Shown in pieces: positions 27,720 to 37,900 of a stretch of 64,000 bases of DNA. Each line of letters opens with the position of its first letter. Position 1 is the first letter of the stretch. The stretch is from Aureispira sp050633105 (GTDB lineage Bacteria > Bacteroidota > Bacteroidia > Chitinophagales > Saprospiraceae), in NCBI GenBank assembly GCA_050633105.1, contig JBOEFW010000007.1:29337-93336 (forward strand), read 5' to 3'. Both the position numbers and the translations under genes were made by a program. A model generated the notes under the pieces. The model was not told the origin of the DNA, searched no databases, and saw only the letters and a list, made by a program, of their open reading frames with translations.

Positions 27720-28557
27720 TTCTCCTTTTTTAGATACTTTATTAAAGTATAGCGTCACTGCTTCGACTGGGGACACCCTTTCTGTACCAAGAATGGATAA
27801 TGCCCCTGTTGTAGTGCAAGTTAATAATTCTCTATTGGTAGATACTTTAGTGTCCTCTACTGCTACCTGGTCTTTCTTTTTGATGATGGTGGTAATGGGC
27901 ATTTTATTCTACTTATTCTTGCTCTTTTTAAGCCAACGCATTTCGCGGTTGTCGCTTACATTCAAGGCCGAAGATCGCTGGAGCAATTACTTGCGCCAAG
28001 TACTCCTTTTGTATGAGCTGTTCTTTGTTGTGGTCATGGGGAGTTTATTTATCCTACTTAACCCGCCTTGGCATGGGTTAATTGTTTTCTTTTTGGTCTT
28101 AATAACTTTTCCCTTGTTGCGCAATTATTTGATCGGGCGTTTGCTCTGTTTTGATCGCGATTTTGGTACTGGAAAACGTATTAGTATAGGAGCAAGCAAA
28201 GGAGTCATTAACCATATGAACCGTTTGGGTATTTATGTTAATACGAATGATGGCATGCAATATTTTAACTATAAACAGCTTCAGAAAGAAGGCTTTAGTA
28301 TAGTGACGGATAGTAGCATGGAAGAATATTGTGATCTCAATATTACGGTATCGGAAGAGCATCCCACCAATGGACAGCAATTGCTCTACCAACTCATGGG
28401 GGTTCCTTATTTAGATAGTGGTTATAAACCTATTCTTATACAAAGCGAAGCGAATACTATTTTTAGAATTCGAGTATTAATTCGCAAGGGCAATCACCGC
28501 CGAGAGCTGGTACAGCTCATAGAAGGTTGGGGATATCAATGTCAATTTTCACACTAG
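27712..28557 (+). CDS. MscS-like membrane protein, 281 aa
   Basis: Residues about 50-145 contain three hydrophobic segments (WSFFLMMVVMGILFYLFLLF, LLLYELFFVVVMGSLFILL, LIVFFLVLITFPLLRNYLI). They precede a beta domain like that of MscS channels: GTGKRISIGASKGVINHMNR, LGIYVNTNDGMQYFNYKQL. The Gly-rich pore helix of classical MscS is not evident. The ATG at 27712 overlaps the ATPase stop (TGA at 27717-27719), so translation is coupled. The first 48 residues are hydrophilic with no signal peptide. A channel or osmotic-sensing role is inferred from the fold. Confidence 0.6.
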   Translation: MNDSPFLDTLLKYSVTASTGDTLSVPRMDNAPVVVQVNNSLLVDTLVSSTATWSFFLMMVVMGILFYLFLLFLSQRISRLSLTFKAEDRWSNYLRQVLLLYELFFVVVMGSLFILLNPPWHGLIVFFLVLITFPLLRNYLIGRLLCFDRDFGTGKRISIGASKGVINHMNRLGIYVNTNDGMQYFNYKQLQKEGFSIVTDSSMEEYCDLNITVSEEHPTNGQQLLYQLMGVPYLDSGYKPILIQSEANTIFRIRVLIRKGNHRRELVQLIEGWGYQCQFSH

Positions 28558-28596
28558 CCCATTTAATTTTACTTGTTTACAACTACCTTATCCAAT

Positions 28597-29877
28597 ATGG
28601 AATTTAGCACTAATAATATTATTATCCTTGCTTCTTCGGTCGTCATTTTATCCTTCTTTTTTGGAGAAATATCTAAGAAAACCAATATCCCTTCTGTCTT
28701 AATGCTCATTTTATTGGGTATTGGGCTCAAATTAGGTGGAGATGCTTTACAGCTTCAATTAGATGACAAGCTTGATGATGCATTAGCCATTCTAGGAACT
28801 GTAGGGCTGATTATGATTGTATTGGAAGCTGCTTTAGAATTAGAACTGAAACGAGAAAAACTCTGGCCTATTCTCAAAGCCTTTGGAGTAGCCCTTGCTG
28901 GGCTACTGCTCTCTACTTGGGTCGCAGCAGTTATCTTAGAACACTATGTTCCCATGTCTCCAGAAGCTGCTTGGATTTATGCCACTCCTCTATCCATTTT
29001 ATCTAGTGCTATTATTATTCCTAGTGTAACGTCTATGGGGGAAAGCAAAAGGGAGTTTCATATTTATGAAAGTACGTTTTCTGACATTCTAGGCATCATG
29101 TTGTTTTACTTTTTGACTGCTCAAGTCGAATCTCACGGACAGGGGGCTGGTTTGGTTGGTTTTTTAGGTAATGTGGGGCTCACCATTGCTGTTTCTTTTA
29201 TTGCGAGTTATCTCCTTATCTTCGTTTTTCAACGCATTAGTAGTCACGCTAAGCTCTTTTTGCTCATTTCGGTCCTCTTGCTATTGTATGCGCTTGGTAA
29301 GAAAATGCACTTATCTTCACTGATTATTATTTTGATTTTTGGGTTGATTATTGGCAATATGCAACTCTTCTTTAAAGGACGTTTCAGCCAGTGGTTGATG
29401 TTAGAAAAGGCTGAGACTATTTATGAGGATTTGCATGTTATTACCATAGAAACAGCTTTTGTTGTTCGAACATTTTTCTTTGTTATTTTTGGTCTAACCA
29501 TCTCCATTAGCTCTATTCTCAATCCTAGTGTGGCTATAATTAGTGGGCTAATTTTGCTCTCCATTTATGTCATTCGTTTTATCTTATTGCGTGTAGCTAT
29601 TGGACGCGATATTATTCCACAACTCTTCGTTGCACCTCGGGGCTTGATTACCATTTTGTTGTTCTCTACGATTCCAGTAGAGATTGAAGTCGCCAATTTT
29701 GAGCCTGGCATTTTGCTCTTTATCATTATGGCTACTAGTATTATTATGACCATTGCTATGGTTTATGATAAAAGCCGCAAACAAAAAGCACTCAACAAAG
29801 CCAATGATCTCTCTGTTGGTTACACCAAATGGACGGCCCCAACTATAGAAAAAGAAAAAACAGGAGGTCCTCTTTAA
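28597..29877 (+). CDS. Cation/proton antiporter (CPA superfamily)
   Basis: The 426-residue protein has about twelve membrane segments of the sodium/proton exchanger type. The GFFFGEISKKTNIPSVLMLI-like opening, VGLIMIVLEAALELELKREK and PSVTSMGESKREFHIYESTF are typical positions of the ion-binding helices. The ATG at 28597 is chosen over a TTG at 28573. It lies 39 bp after the MscS-like gene and is followed by a terminator at 29912, so it closes a three-gene unit with the ATPase and MscS-like gene. Na+ or K+ specificity cannot be read. Confidence 0.8.
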   Translation: MEFSTNNIIILASSVVILSFFFGEISKKTNIPSVLMLILLGIGLKLGGDALQLQLDDKLDDALAILGTVGLIMIVLEAALELELKREKLWPILKAFGVALAGLLLSTWVAAVILEHYVPMSPEAAWIYATPLSILSSAIIIPSVTSMGESKREFHIYESTFSDILGIMLFYFLTAQVESHGQGAGLVGFLGNVGLTIAVSFIASYLLIFVFQRISSHAKLFLLISVLLLLYALGKKMHLSSLIIILIFGLIIGNMQLFFKGRFSQWLMLEKAETIYEDLHVITIETAFVVRTFFFVIFGLTISISSILNPSVAIISGLILLSIYVIRFILLRVAIGRDIIPQLFVAPRGLITILLFSTIPVEIEVANFEPGILLFIIMATSIIMTIAMVYDKSRKQKALNKANDLSVGYTKWTAPTIEKEKTGGPL

Positions 29878-29911
29878 ATCATAACTGTGTTGGTTGTCAG
29901 ATAATCTTTAG

Positions 29912-29935
29912 AGGAGCCTTTGGGCTCCTTTTCTT
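29912..29935 (+). terminator. Intrinsic terminator after the antiporter gene
   Basis: AGGAGCC (29912-29918) pairs with GGCTCCT (29923-29929) with a TTTG loop, then a T-rich stretch. It ends the ATPase-MscS-antiporter unit. Confidence 0.75.
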
Positions 29936-30940
29936 ATTTTAAATATCCGCTCTTATTCTATCTACCTTCTCTATTGCAAGGTGCGCTTATAACCTATAAT
30001 TTTCTCTTTTAAAGACCTAGTCTTTACTTCTCCCAGCCTTCTATAAAAAGGAAAAAAATCAAATAAAACTATTTCCTCCTATTCTTAGGATGTAAAATAT
30101 CTATAATCTTTAAAGATATTTTGTCTTCCCTAAATTTCTTTGTCTATCTTTATAGACTTTTTCTTATAATTCTTGTCAAAATAGATAGTTAAGAGATATT
30201 TATTCACCATAAAAAACATAATCTATCTTCTGTATTTTATATAGATTTCTAATATCTAGCCTAGATTAATTCTTACTTAATTGGCAATTTATGTAAGCCA
30301 TTACCTTACTTCAACTTTTTCACATGTTATCCTAATGAATAAGTGAGCAGTATTCCGTTATTGGTACAAAATTGGATCAAGATTTAACAGTCTTTGATAA
30401 CAATTAATAGGTTGCAAACATATTAGCACGTACTATATATAAAGAAGTGTATGTAGGCTAATAATTCAAGTGGTTTTGAATCTTTTTATTAGAAGAATTT
30501 TCATAAGAATCATCCTTAAAGTTATTCAATGTATTCCATTTTATAGGCATTATTCCCCCTCCAAGCAATGCTCTATAAATCGCAAATTTCTACTATTCAC
30601 ATCTATCATCTTTTAATATTCTAAAGGTCCCCCCATACCGATAGTCTAACATTCTATTATTCACCTCATATAAACGCAGTTATAGATGGCTCCTTTTATA
30701 CCTTTTCCCTTCTTAAAAGAGATAACTATTCCAGGTTAAACTCTTCTTATTCAAAACCTTATCGCTACCCATCCTATTCTTGAATTTAGCCTTCTAATTA
30801 ACTGCTGGCTAAATTTTCATCAATAACCTATTTTTATTTATTCATCCTTCAGAAGGNNAGAAACCCCAACGTAAATCCATTTAGAGTACATAGCTCTAGT
30901 GCATTTCCCATCCTTTTGTTGTAACAAATTCTATTTAATT
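29936..30940. other. A+T-rich gene-free stretch with assembly gap
   Basis: About 1 kb without a convincing coding frame on either strand. It contains a perfect 9-bp inverted repeat (AAAATATCT at 30094-30102, AGATATTTT at 30114-30122) and a small hairpin followed by T residues (GTCTAT/ATAGAC, 30142-30157). Two undetermined bases lie at 30857-30858, which may mark a contig join, so the true length is unknown. A small RNA is possible but not supported. Confidence 0.6.
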
Positions 30941-31951
30941 ATGACAAGGCTTACCCTTTTATTTTGCCTGTTATTTTCCTTCTCGGCACAGGCACAACAA
31001 CACCAATACGACTGGAAAATTGGACTTCATGGTGGTTTAAGTTACTACCACGGAGATATTAATGAACGCTCTTGGGATATTCCACAGCATTTTAGTGAAC
31101 CTATTAATGACTTAAACTTCTTGACTTATGGGCTTTCTTTTGAGCGACACCTGACCCCTACTATTGCACTGCGACTCACAGGACTAAAAAGTCAAGTAAA
31201 AGGACGAGATCGCCGTTATGAAAGCAATGGTGATTATGACCGTGCTCTGAATGTTCAAACGGATATTATTGATGGTAGTCTAGTTGGTGTTTTTTATTTA
31301 GATAATGGTAAAATTTTTGGCAAAAAAGCAATTGTTTCGCCTTATGCGCTGATTGGAGGTGGTTTCCTTTACTTCACACCAAAAGCTGATTTATTAGATG
31401 GAGATGGTGATCGTTATTATTATTGGGCGGATCGCACTATTCGCAACTTAGACGCCAATGATCCCAATGCCGCTTCTGCTCAGGTGATAGAACGCGATTA
31501 TATCTACGAAACGAACTTAGCTAGTCTAAATACAGAGGATAAAGATTATAGTCAATGGACATGGGCTGTAGTTTTTGGATTTGGATTTAAAGTACGCGTA
31601 TCAGATCGCATACACATTCACGGAGAAGCCCTCTTGCGTTACACAGGGACGGATTACTTAGATGATGTGGGTGGTGATTATCGCACCAATTATGATAATA
31701 GTTTTCAAGCCTATGCCTCTAACCCAAGTGGCCGTGCAGGAAAAGAACGCGGCAACTCGCCAGGTAATACCGATTGGTTGGGGCAAGGTTTAGTCTCCTT
31801 ACATTATAGCTTTGGTGAGAAAGCACAAGATGCAAGCGCTTCTATGCAGTATATCCCTACCGAGCGTGATCGTTATTCCCTGATCAAAGAAGATATGGTG
31901 GAACATACCCTCAACCCCAGCAATGTAAAAGTGACGACAACAATTGAATAA
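30941..31951 (+). CDS. Outer-membrane beta-barrel protein
   Basis: From the ATG at 30941 (a GTG at 30899 would add 14 residues before the signal) the 336-residue protein has a signal peptide (MTRLTLLFCLLFSFSAQAQQ). The body shows alternating strands: WKIGLHGGLSYYHGDINERS, YGLSFERHLTPTIALRLTGL and VVFGFGFKVRVSDRIHIHGE, ending in a barrel-like SLHYSFGE. It resembles small porin-like proteins such as DUF6089/PorG of T9SS, but that match is unverified. A Thr/Glu-rich tail follows the last strand. Confidence 0.7.
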   Translation: MTRLTLLFCLLFSFSAQAQQHQYDWKIGLHGGLSYYHGDINERSWDIPQHFSEPINDLNFLTYGLSFERHLTPTIALRLTGLKSQVKGRDRRYESNGDYDRALNVQTDIIDGSLVGVFYLDNGKIFGKKAIVSPYALIGGGFLYFTPKADLLDGDGDRYYYWADRTIRNLDANDPNAASAQVIERDYIYETNLASLNTEDKDYSQWTWAVVFGFGFKVRVSDRIHIHGEALLRYTGTDYLDDVGGDYRTNYDNSFQAYASNPSGRAGKERGNSPGNTDWLGQGLVSLHYSFGEKAQDASASMQYIPTERDRYSLIKEDMVEHTLNPSNVKVTTTIE

Positions 31952-32072
31952 TTATCAAAGTAGCCGTAAACCATCTTTTCTATTCCAAATCAAGGAGAGG
32001 CCATTTCTAAAGAATCAAATCGCCCTTCTTTTAGACATTTAATACGGAAAAAGCAAAACATTTAGACTTACA

Positions 32073-32105
32073 ATACCAGCAGGAAGAACCAACTCCTGCT
32101 GGTAT
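32073..32105. repeat. Perfect 12-bp inverted repeat
   Basis: ATACCAGCAGGA (32073-32084) and TCCTGCTGGTAT (32094-32105) with a 9-nt loop, about 120 bp past the barrel gene. No T-tract follows on either strand. It may be an atypical terminator or processing site. The remainder of 31952-32317 has no gene. Confidence 0.5.
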
Positions 32106-32317
32106 CTTAAATCCAGTCAAAAAGACCACATTCCTTTCTCTTATAAGATCAACTAAGCATCTTTTCCTTCTTTACAAACAAGAAAGCCAAGCTTCTCAGG
32201 CAATTATAACAAGGCAATAGCCCCTATCAAACTTCATGGCAATCAAGTCTATTTAAGCTTGCGTTGGAGTTCTTCAAGAATAACTTACATTATTCAGTTA
32301 TTAATTGTTGTTTTTAT

Positions 32318-32347
32318 GGTAAAAGTGGCTAGAAACTAGCTTTTACC
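32318..32347. promoter_or_regulatory. Inverted repeat just upstream of the rhodanese gene
   Basis: GGTAAAAG (32318-32325) pairs with CTTTTACC (32340-32347), with an inner CTAG/CTAG pair and an AAA loop. It is 43 bp before the rhodanese start. A TATCTTTA, close to the -7 consensus, follows at about 32359. It could be an operator or 5' mRNA hairpin. Confidence 0.35.
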
Positions 32348-32390
32348 TGACAAATAGCTTATCTTTATACCTATAAACAACCATATTATT

Positions 32391-32696
32391 ATGCCACACC
32401 AGCAAATGAATATACAGACGTTTGAAGACCATTACAAAGCGACAACAAACGCCGTTTTATTAGATGTTCGTACCCCTCAAGAAATAGCAGAAGGATATTT
32501 GGAAGGAGCCATTGATATTGACTTTTTGGCCAAGGATTTTGAGCAGAACATTCTACAATTAGATCCTAAAAAATCTTATTACGTTTATTGTAGAAGTGGC
32601 AAGCGTAGTGAACAAGCCTGTTTACTTCTTTCCCACAAAGGCTTTGAACAAGTAACCAATTTACAAGGAGGTTATTTGGCGTGGTTACAAAAGTGA
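32391..32696 (+). CDS. Rhodanese-like sulfurtransferase domain protein
   Basis: This is a single-domain rhodanese of 101 residues. VLLDVRTPQEIAEGYLEGAI is the conserved N-terminal core and YYVYCRSGKRSEQA holds the active-site loop, with Cys67 (counting from this ATG) as the persulfide carrier. The C-terminal NLQGGYLAWLQK is typical. A second ATG six codons on could be the start. Small rhodaneses shuttle sulfur or bind oxyanions; the partner is unknown. The DUF983 gene follows 61 bp later. Confidence 0.9.
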   Translation: MPHQQMNIQTFEDHYKATTNAVLLDVRTPQEIAEGYLEGAIDIDFLAKDFEQNILQLDPKKSYYVYCRSGKRSEQACLLLSHKGFEQVTNLQGGYLAWLQK

Positions 32697-32757
32697 CAAC
32701 AACTTTTTTTGACTTAAATAGGCTTTATTCCTAATAAAGTCTAATAACTCCAAGTTT

Positions 32758-33144
32758 ATGTTTGGCAAAGGTTCTAAGTTATACAGTATTTCTAGATTTA
32801 AATGTCCTCATTGCCATGAGGGTGATCTTTACAAAACCCCACTTAGCTCTATGCAGGGGATTTACAACATGCATGAAAGTTGCTCCAGCTGTGGACAGCG
32901 GTTCCAAATGGAACCAGGTTTTTATTGGGGAGCTATGTATATTGGTTATGGCCTAAGTTCTGGCTATATGTTAACAGCAATGATTACTTGCTTGTTTTTA
33001 TTTGACCTAAGTGTCAATCAAAGCTTTGCAGCAGCTATTATAGGAGGTATTTTTATTGTTCCAATTGTAGCTCGTTTAGCAAGAGCTATTTGGATTAACA
33101 TTTATGTTAAATACAATTCAAATGCCATTTCCTCTGATAAGTAA
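32758..33144 (+). CDS. DUF983 family zinc-ribbon membrane protein
   Basis: The 128-residue protein has two CxxC pairs: FKCPHCHEGDLYKTP and SCSSCGQRFQMEPGFYWGAM, which is the DUF983 signature. Two hydrophobic helices follow (about residues 61-81 and 90-110). The Cys residues suggest a metal-binding site facing the cytosol. Function not established. A strong terminator lies 20 bp after the stop. Confidence 0.88.
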   Translation: MFGKGSKLYSISRFKCPHCHEGDLYKTPLSSMQGIYNMHESCSSCGQRFQMEPGFYWGAMYIGYGLSSGYMLTAMITCLFLFDLSVNQSFAAAIIGGIFIVPIVARLARAIWINIYVKYNSNAISSDK

Positions 33145-33163
33145 ATAGGACTTAAATTTTAGA

Positions 33164-33215
33164 ACAGGCATAGGTTGTTTTGCTCCAAAAGCAAATCCTC
33201 TATGCCTGTTTTTTT
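33164..33215 (+). terminator. Intrinsic terminator after the DUF983 gene
   Basis: ACAGGCATAG (33164-33173) pairs with CTATGCCTGT (33200-33209), and an inner TTTGCT/AAGCAAA pairing makes a long hairpin followed by seven T. Confidence 0.85.
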
Positions 33216-33339
33216 GGGGGTATAACACTATTAAATAGTCTCAAAAAAGTTCTACTCCGTGGCCTTCAGCATTCACGTTAAACCAAGCTTGCGAGCTCAC
33301 ACAGCAAAAATGGTTCTTTTTCCTTCTTAAACACCCTAC

Positions 33340-34695
33340 ATGCTGCAAAAACAATTAGAAGCATTATTGTGCTCTTCTGACCCTAAGAATGTCCATTTAG
33401 GACTCACCTTACTAGAAAGCAACCCTAACTTACAACGCCCCTCCTACATAGATAGCGCTCTGTTACTTTATGGTCCTCTATATCATGCCCAACAACTATG
33501 GAAAGGGCAACCTTATTGGAGTGATGTTGCTACAATCTTAGCCGCTCTATTGCCATTAGATACCCTAGAGTTTCCTCGCCACCTACCAGCTCATTTTTTG
33601 TATCATTTTGGACAATTGCCCAATCTCCGTGTTTTAAAATCTAGGTATAACAAGTGGAAAGAATTGCCTCCTGCTATTGGCGCGTGTACCCAACTAGAAG
33701 CCTTGCACCTAAAGGGCAACCAACTAGAAAGCTTGCCCAAAGAATTGGGCCTTTGTCAGCAGTTAAAGGTCTTGGATGTTTCCCAAAACAACTTACGGAC
33801 ACTTCCTATCCTCTTAGAAAAACTAACCCAATTGGAGGCCTTGGATGTTTCCTCTAACCCCCTTTCTAAAGCCAATTGGGATTTATTAAAGGCTTTTCCT
33901 GCGCTTACAAAATTCCATGCGTCTCGTTGTTCCTTGCAACAAGTCCCCACAGAACTGATGGATAGCGTCTTGCTCCAAGAGTTAGATTTAAATAGTAATA
34001 AGATCCAGTATCTGCCTGAATCTATCTACTGGCCTGCCCTAAAAAAATTAGACCTTGGAGGCAACCAATTAACAGACCTCCCTACTAGCCTTCAAGAAGC
34101 CCCTGCACTCCATACGTTGCGTCTAAAACGGAACAAAATCACTATTTTTCCTACTATTCTGCTACGTTTACAACAACTACAAACCCTCTTATTAGATGGC
34201 AATCAATTGCAACAACTACCTAGTTCCCTTCTTTCGTGGCAACAACTACAGCACCTCTCTCTTAGAAACAATGAATTGACCGAGCTACCTACTGTTCTAT
34301 TTGAATTGCCTCAACTTCGTGCATTACATTTACACAACAACCAGCTCACTCATTTACCCCCCTCTATAGCTAGAGCCCTTGTCTTAGAGGAGCTCGATTG
34401 TTCTAGCAATCAATTAAAAACACTGCCTGATACGCTAGGGCAATCATCCACCTTAATTATCTTAAATTTAGACTATAACAACTTAGAAAGTTTGCCTAAT
34501 ACTTGGAAAACACTCCCTGCATTAACCCAGCTCTCTATAAGTAGGAATTCTATAAAACAACTCCCTGAATGGTTACTCCACTGCGCTCAATTGCAGCACT
34601 TGAGTGTTGATATTCATTTAGAGCATGACCCTATTTTAATAAGCTTAGAGCAAAACAACCAAGTATCTATTGGCAAAGCAGTGAGTTTTGCCTAA
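33340..34695 (+). CDS. Leucine-rich-repeat protein, family member 1
   Basis: The 451-residue cytosolic protein (no signal peptide) has three parts. A ~75-residue N-terminal domain begins LQKQLEALLCSSDPKNVHLG and contains LTLLESNPNLQRPSYIDSAL, shared with four paralogues downstream. About fourteen LRRs of the LxxLxLxxNxLxxLPxx type follow (such as LDVSQNNLRTLPILLEKLTQ). A terminal cap, LPEWLLHCAQLQHLSVDIHL then EHDPI, ends the solenoid. A protein-interaction role is inferred. It is separated from its paralogues by the large adhesin gene and has its own promoter region. Confidence 0.85.
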   Translation: MLQKQLEALLCSSDPKNVHLGLTLLESNPNLQRPSYIDSALLLYGPLYHAQQLWKGQPYWSDVATILAALLPLDTLEFPRHLPAHFLYHFGQLPNLRVLKSRYNKWKELPPAIGACTQLEALHLKGNQLESLPKELGLCQQLKVLDVSQNNLRTLPILLEKLTQLEALDVSSNPLSKANWDLLKAFPALTKFHASRCSLQQVPTELMDSVLLQELDLNSNKIQYLPESIYWPALKKLDLGGNQLTDLPTSLQEAPALHTLRLKRNKITIFPTILLRLQQLQTLLLDGNQLQQLPSSLLSWQQLQHLSLRNNELTELPTVLFELPQLRALHLHNNQLTHLPPSIARALVLEELDCSSNQLKTLPDTLGQSSTLIILNLDYNNLESLPNTWKTLPALTQLSISRNSIKQLPEWLLHCAQLQHLSVDIHLEHDPILISLEQNNQVSIGKAVSFA

Positions 34696-34989
34696 TATCA
34701 TTTCTAGGCAATAGCCTCTCAATCTCCACAATCTCCCTTTCTCCAACAATAAGGTATCTACTATTAAATCAACCTTTTAAGCACTACTTGTAGCTTAATT
34801 TGATTATATTACTATTTCCTCCAAAGTTGTTTGACAAAGCGATTCTTTTACTCACTAGATTCGTGTCTTTTACGCTTAATTTTGAAGCCTTTCCTCCAAG
34901 GCTATTGGCCTATCTATGCCCATAAGTGAAGTGTAGTAGATCGAATCATTTTTTTCAAACAAATTATTTTTTTAATAAAAAGATTAATC

Positions 34990-37900
34990 ATGCGTACTAC
35001 AACGACAGGTTGCCTCTTTGGCTTCCTCCTCTTTTTTATTAGTTTTTCTAATACGCTCCAAGCGGTATCTGGAGCAGAATTCGCCTATGAATGTTTAGGC
35101 CAAAATCAATATAGGATCACCTTACAAGTGTATCGGGGCTGTACCAAAGCAGCCTTGCCTACAACACAAACTATAGACTTCAACTCTATCTCTTGCGGTA
35201 CTACCTTCAGCACTACCATGAACTTAGAGCAATCCTATGAAGTCTCAGGCATTCATTCTTCTCAAATAGGTAATAGTACCTGTAATGGGGGGACTTTGCC
35301 TGGTTTTGAACGGTATGTTTATGTAGACACCATTGTATTTCCTCAAACTTGCGCGGATTGGATTGTCTCTTGGACAGGCTGTTGCCGAAATCCTGACTTT
35401 ACTAATCTTAGTATTGCTGGAAGTTCTATTTATGTAGAAGCGGGCATTGACAGTCGTTTTTTATACAGTTCCCCCCAGTTTGATCAGCCTCAATTGGGTT
35501 ATCATTGTGCGAATTCTAATAGTAATGGTTTGTTACATGGTCCCCATACTTATCCATCCAATATGGACAGTTTTGTAAGCACACTTACTTGTCCTTTACA
35601 AAGTGCTAATAATTGCTTGAGTTATGTTACTGGGCTTAGTACAAATATGCCCTTTCTCTTAGCTCCTAGTAGTTCTATTGTTGTGGACAACATTCGTCGA
35701 AAAGTTTTTTTTGATGCTGCTAATAACATCAATCAATTGGCTGCTGTAGCGATGACCATTTACCAAATCAAAAATGGCGATACTGTTGGTTATGTTCAAA
35801 CAGATTTTCCTGTTGTGATTGACAGTCAAAATATCTACAATAATAATAGTATCCAGATTAAAGATCCTCTGTATACGACTGGTGCTCTTATAAATCTTCA
35901 AAAAAGATACAACCCTGTACTCTGTGCTGGAGAAGTTCTTATATTTAGCTTTATCGCACATGATCCAGATGGAGATACCATTCATATTGATCCTATTAAC
36001 ACCAACTTAAATCAAGTTTTTGGACCAGGTAATGTGACGATCTTGCTCAATTCCATTTCTCCTTTCCGTCCAGACAGCGTTCAATGTTTCATTCAGATCA
36101 TCCCTCCTTCTAATAACTTGGCTTATGATCCCTTAAAAAGTCAATGGGGACAACATTTTAGAGTTGCTTTAACAGATGAAACTACTCTTTATCCAAGCTA
36201 TGTCAATTTGGATATGAATTTCAACCTTTGGAGCATCCAACATTTAAAGGTGCCACAGATCTGTCCTTATGCTAGTTATTCCTTACAACTGGAAACAATG
36301 CTAGAAACTCCAACAAGTTTATTGGCTCCTGTTACCTCTTGGACACAACTTAGCGGGCCTCCTGTTTATTTTTCTGATACCAGTATTCACAATCCCATTA
36401 TAATAACAACGCCCTCTATTCATGGAGATTCTATTGTATTAGGAGTCAGCGCTGTTACTCCTATAGATTCTCTAACAGGTAACTTGTGTTTTCTTAGATC
36501 TAAATTGGTTTTACATTATGATAGTAGTGGTTCTTGTTCTGCTCCTTTCCCCAATCAAGTAATAGGCAGTATTCGTGTAGATACTAATCAAAATTGCCTT
36601 CCAGATATATCTGAAACTAGGTGGCCCTTTTATTCTATTTTATTATTCAAAAAAGGAATAGATAGTTTTTATTATGTGGCACCTAGTACTGCTAATTATG
36701 AAGCCTACTTAGATACAGGAACTTATATGGTCTCTGTTAACCAATTCAATACCTCTCCTTATTGGAGCACCTGTTCCCCTAATCAATGGATTACTATAGA
36801 TACAGCGATTAATCCTCAACAATTAGATTGGGCTGTAGAACCTTCTTCTTTATGTCCCAAAATGGAGGTCGATATTAGTGCTAGTCCAATGAGAGCCTGT
36901 CAAGGGCGGTTTGTTCGTATTAATTATCAAAACACAGGAACCATAGCAGCCCATAACACTTATATAGAGGTCACTTTAGATAGCTTTCTAACGGTTCTTA
37001 GCAGTACAATCCCCATTAGCAGTCAAGTTGGTAATGTCTATCGCTTTGATCTAGACACCGTTCCATTCAATTCTTTTGGATCAATTGCTTTAATGGTAAC
37101 AACAGATTGCTCTATTCCTGTTAACACTCCTTATACTATCACTGCCCATGTTTATCCTGATAGCCTTTGCCTATCTTCAATACCCAATTTGGTGATTCAA
37201 GATTCTTGTGACTTGGATACCGCTTATTTTCAAGTAACCAATTATGCGGATGCCCATACCATCCCGCTAGAATATTGGATTATAGAAGATCAAGTGGTGG
37301 TAGATACAGGCACCCTACAACTGGGACAAGGGCAAAGCCTACAAATCAGTTATCCAATGACGGCCTACAAAACCTATCAATTGGTTGTGAATCCTTCAGC
37401 AAGTGATTATGCCGCCTCTTACATCGTTAATTGTACAGGAGATAGTCTCTACTCTCCTATTTTATTCACGCCTAATCATCAATTGGATTATGTGGCGACT
37501 TTATACCGAGGGACCGTTGGTTCTTATGATCCAAACATCAAAGTAGCCGAGCCCGAAGGCTATGGTACCAATCATTATTTTTCCCCGAATACGCCTATTG
37601 ATTATACGGTTCATTTTCAAAATACAGGAACCGATACGGCTTATCAAGTGGTTATTCTAGATACCTTAAGCAATCATTTAAATATTGGCACCTTGACTAT
37701 GCAAGGAGGAAGCCATCCGTATACTTGGCGCCTTCTTCCTTCTAACCTGTTGGGTTATGTTGTTTTAGAAGTGACCTTTGATAATATTTTGTTGGTAGAC
37801 AGTATCACTAACGAACCAGCTTCTCATGGTTTTATTCACTATAGTATCCAACAAAAGCCTAATTTGTCTAACTTTACTAGAATTGAGAACAGTGCGTCTA

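Noticed and set aside
30899..30940. Upstream GTG start for the outer-membrane barrel
   Set aside because: It would put 14 non-signal residues before a clear signal peptide beginning at the ATG at 30941.
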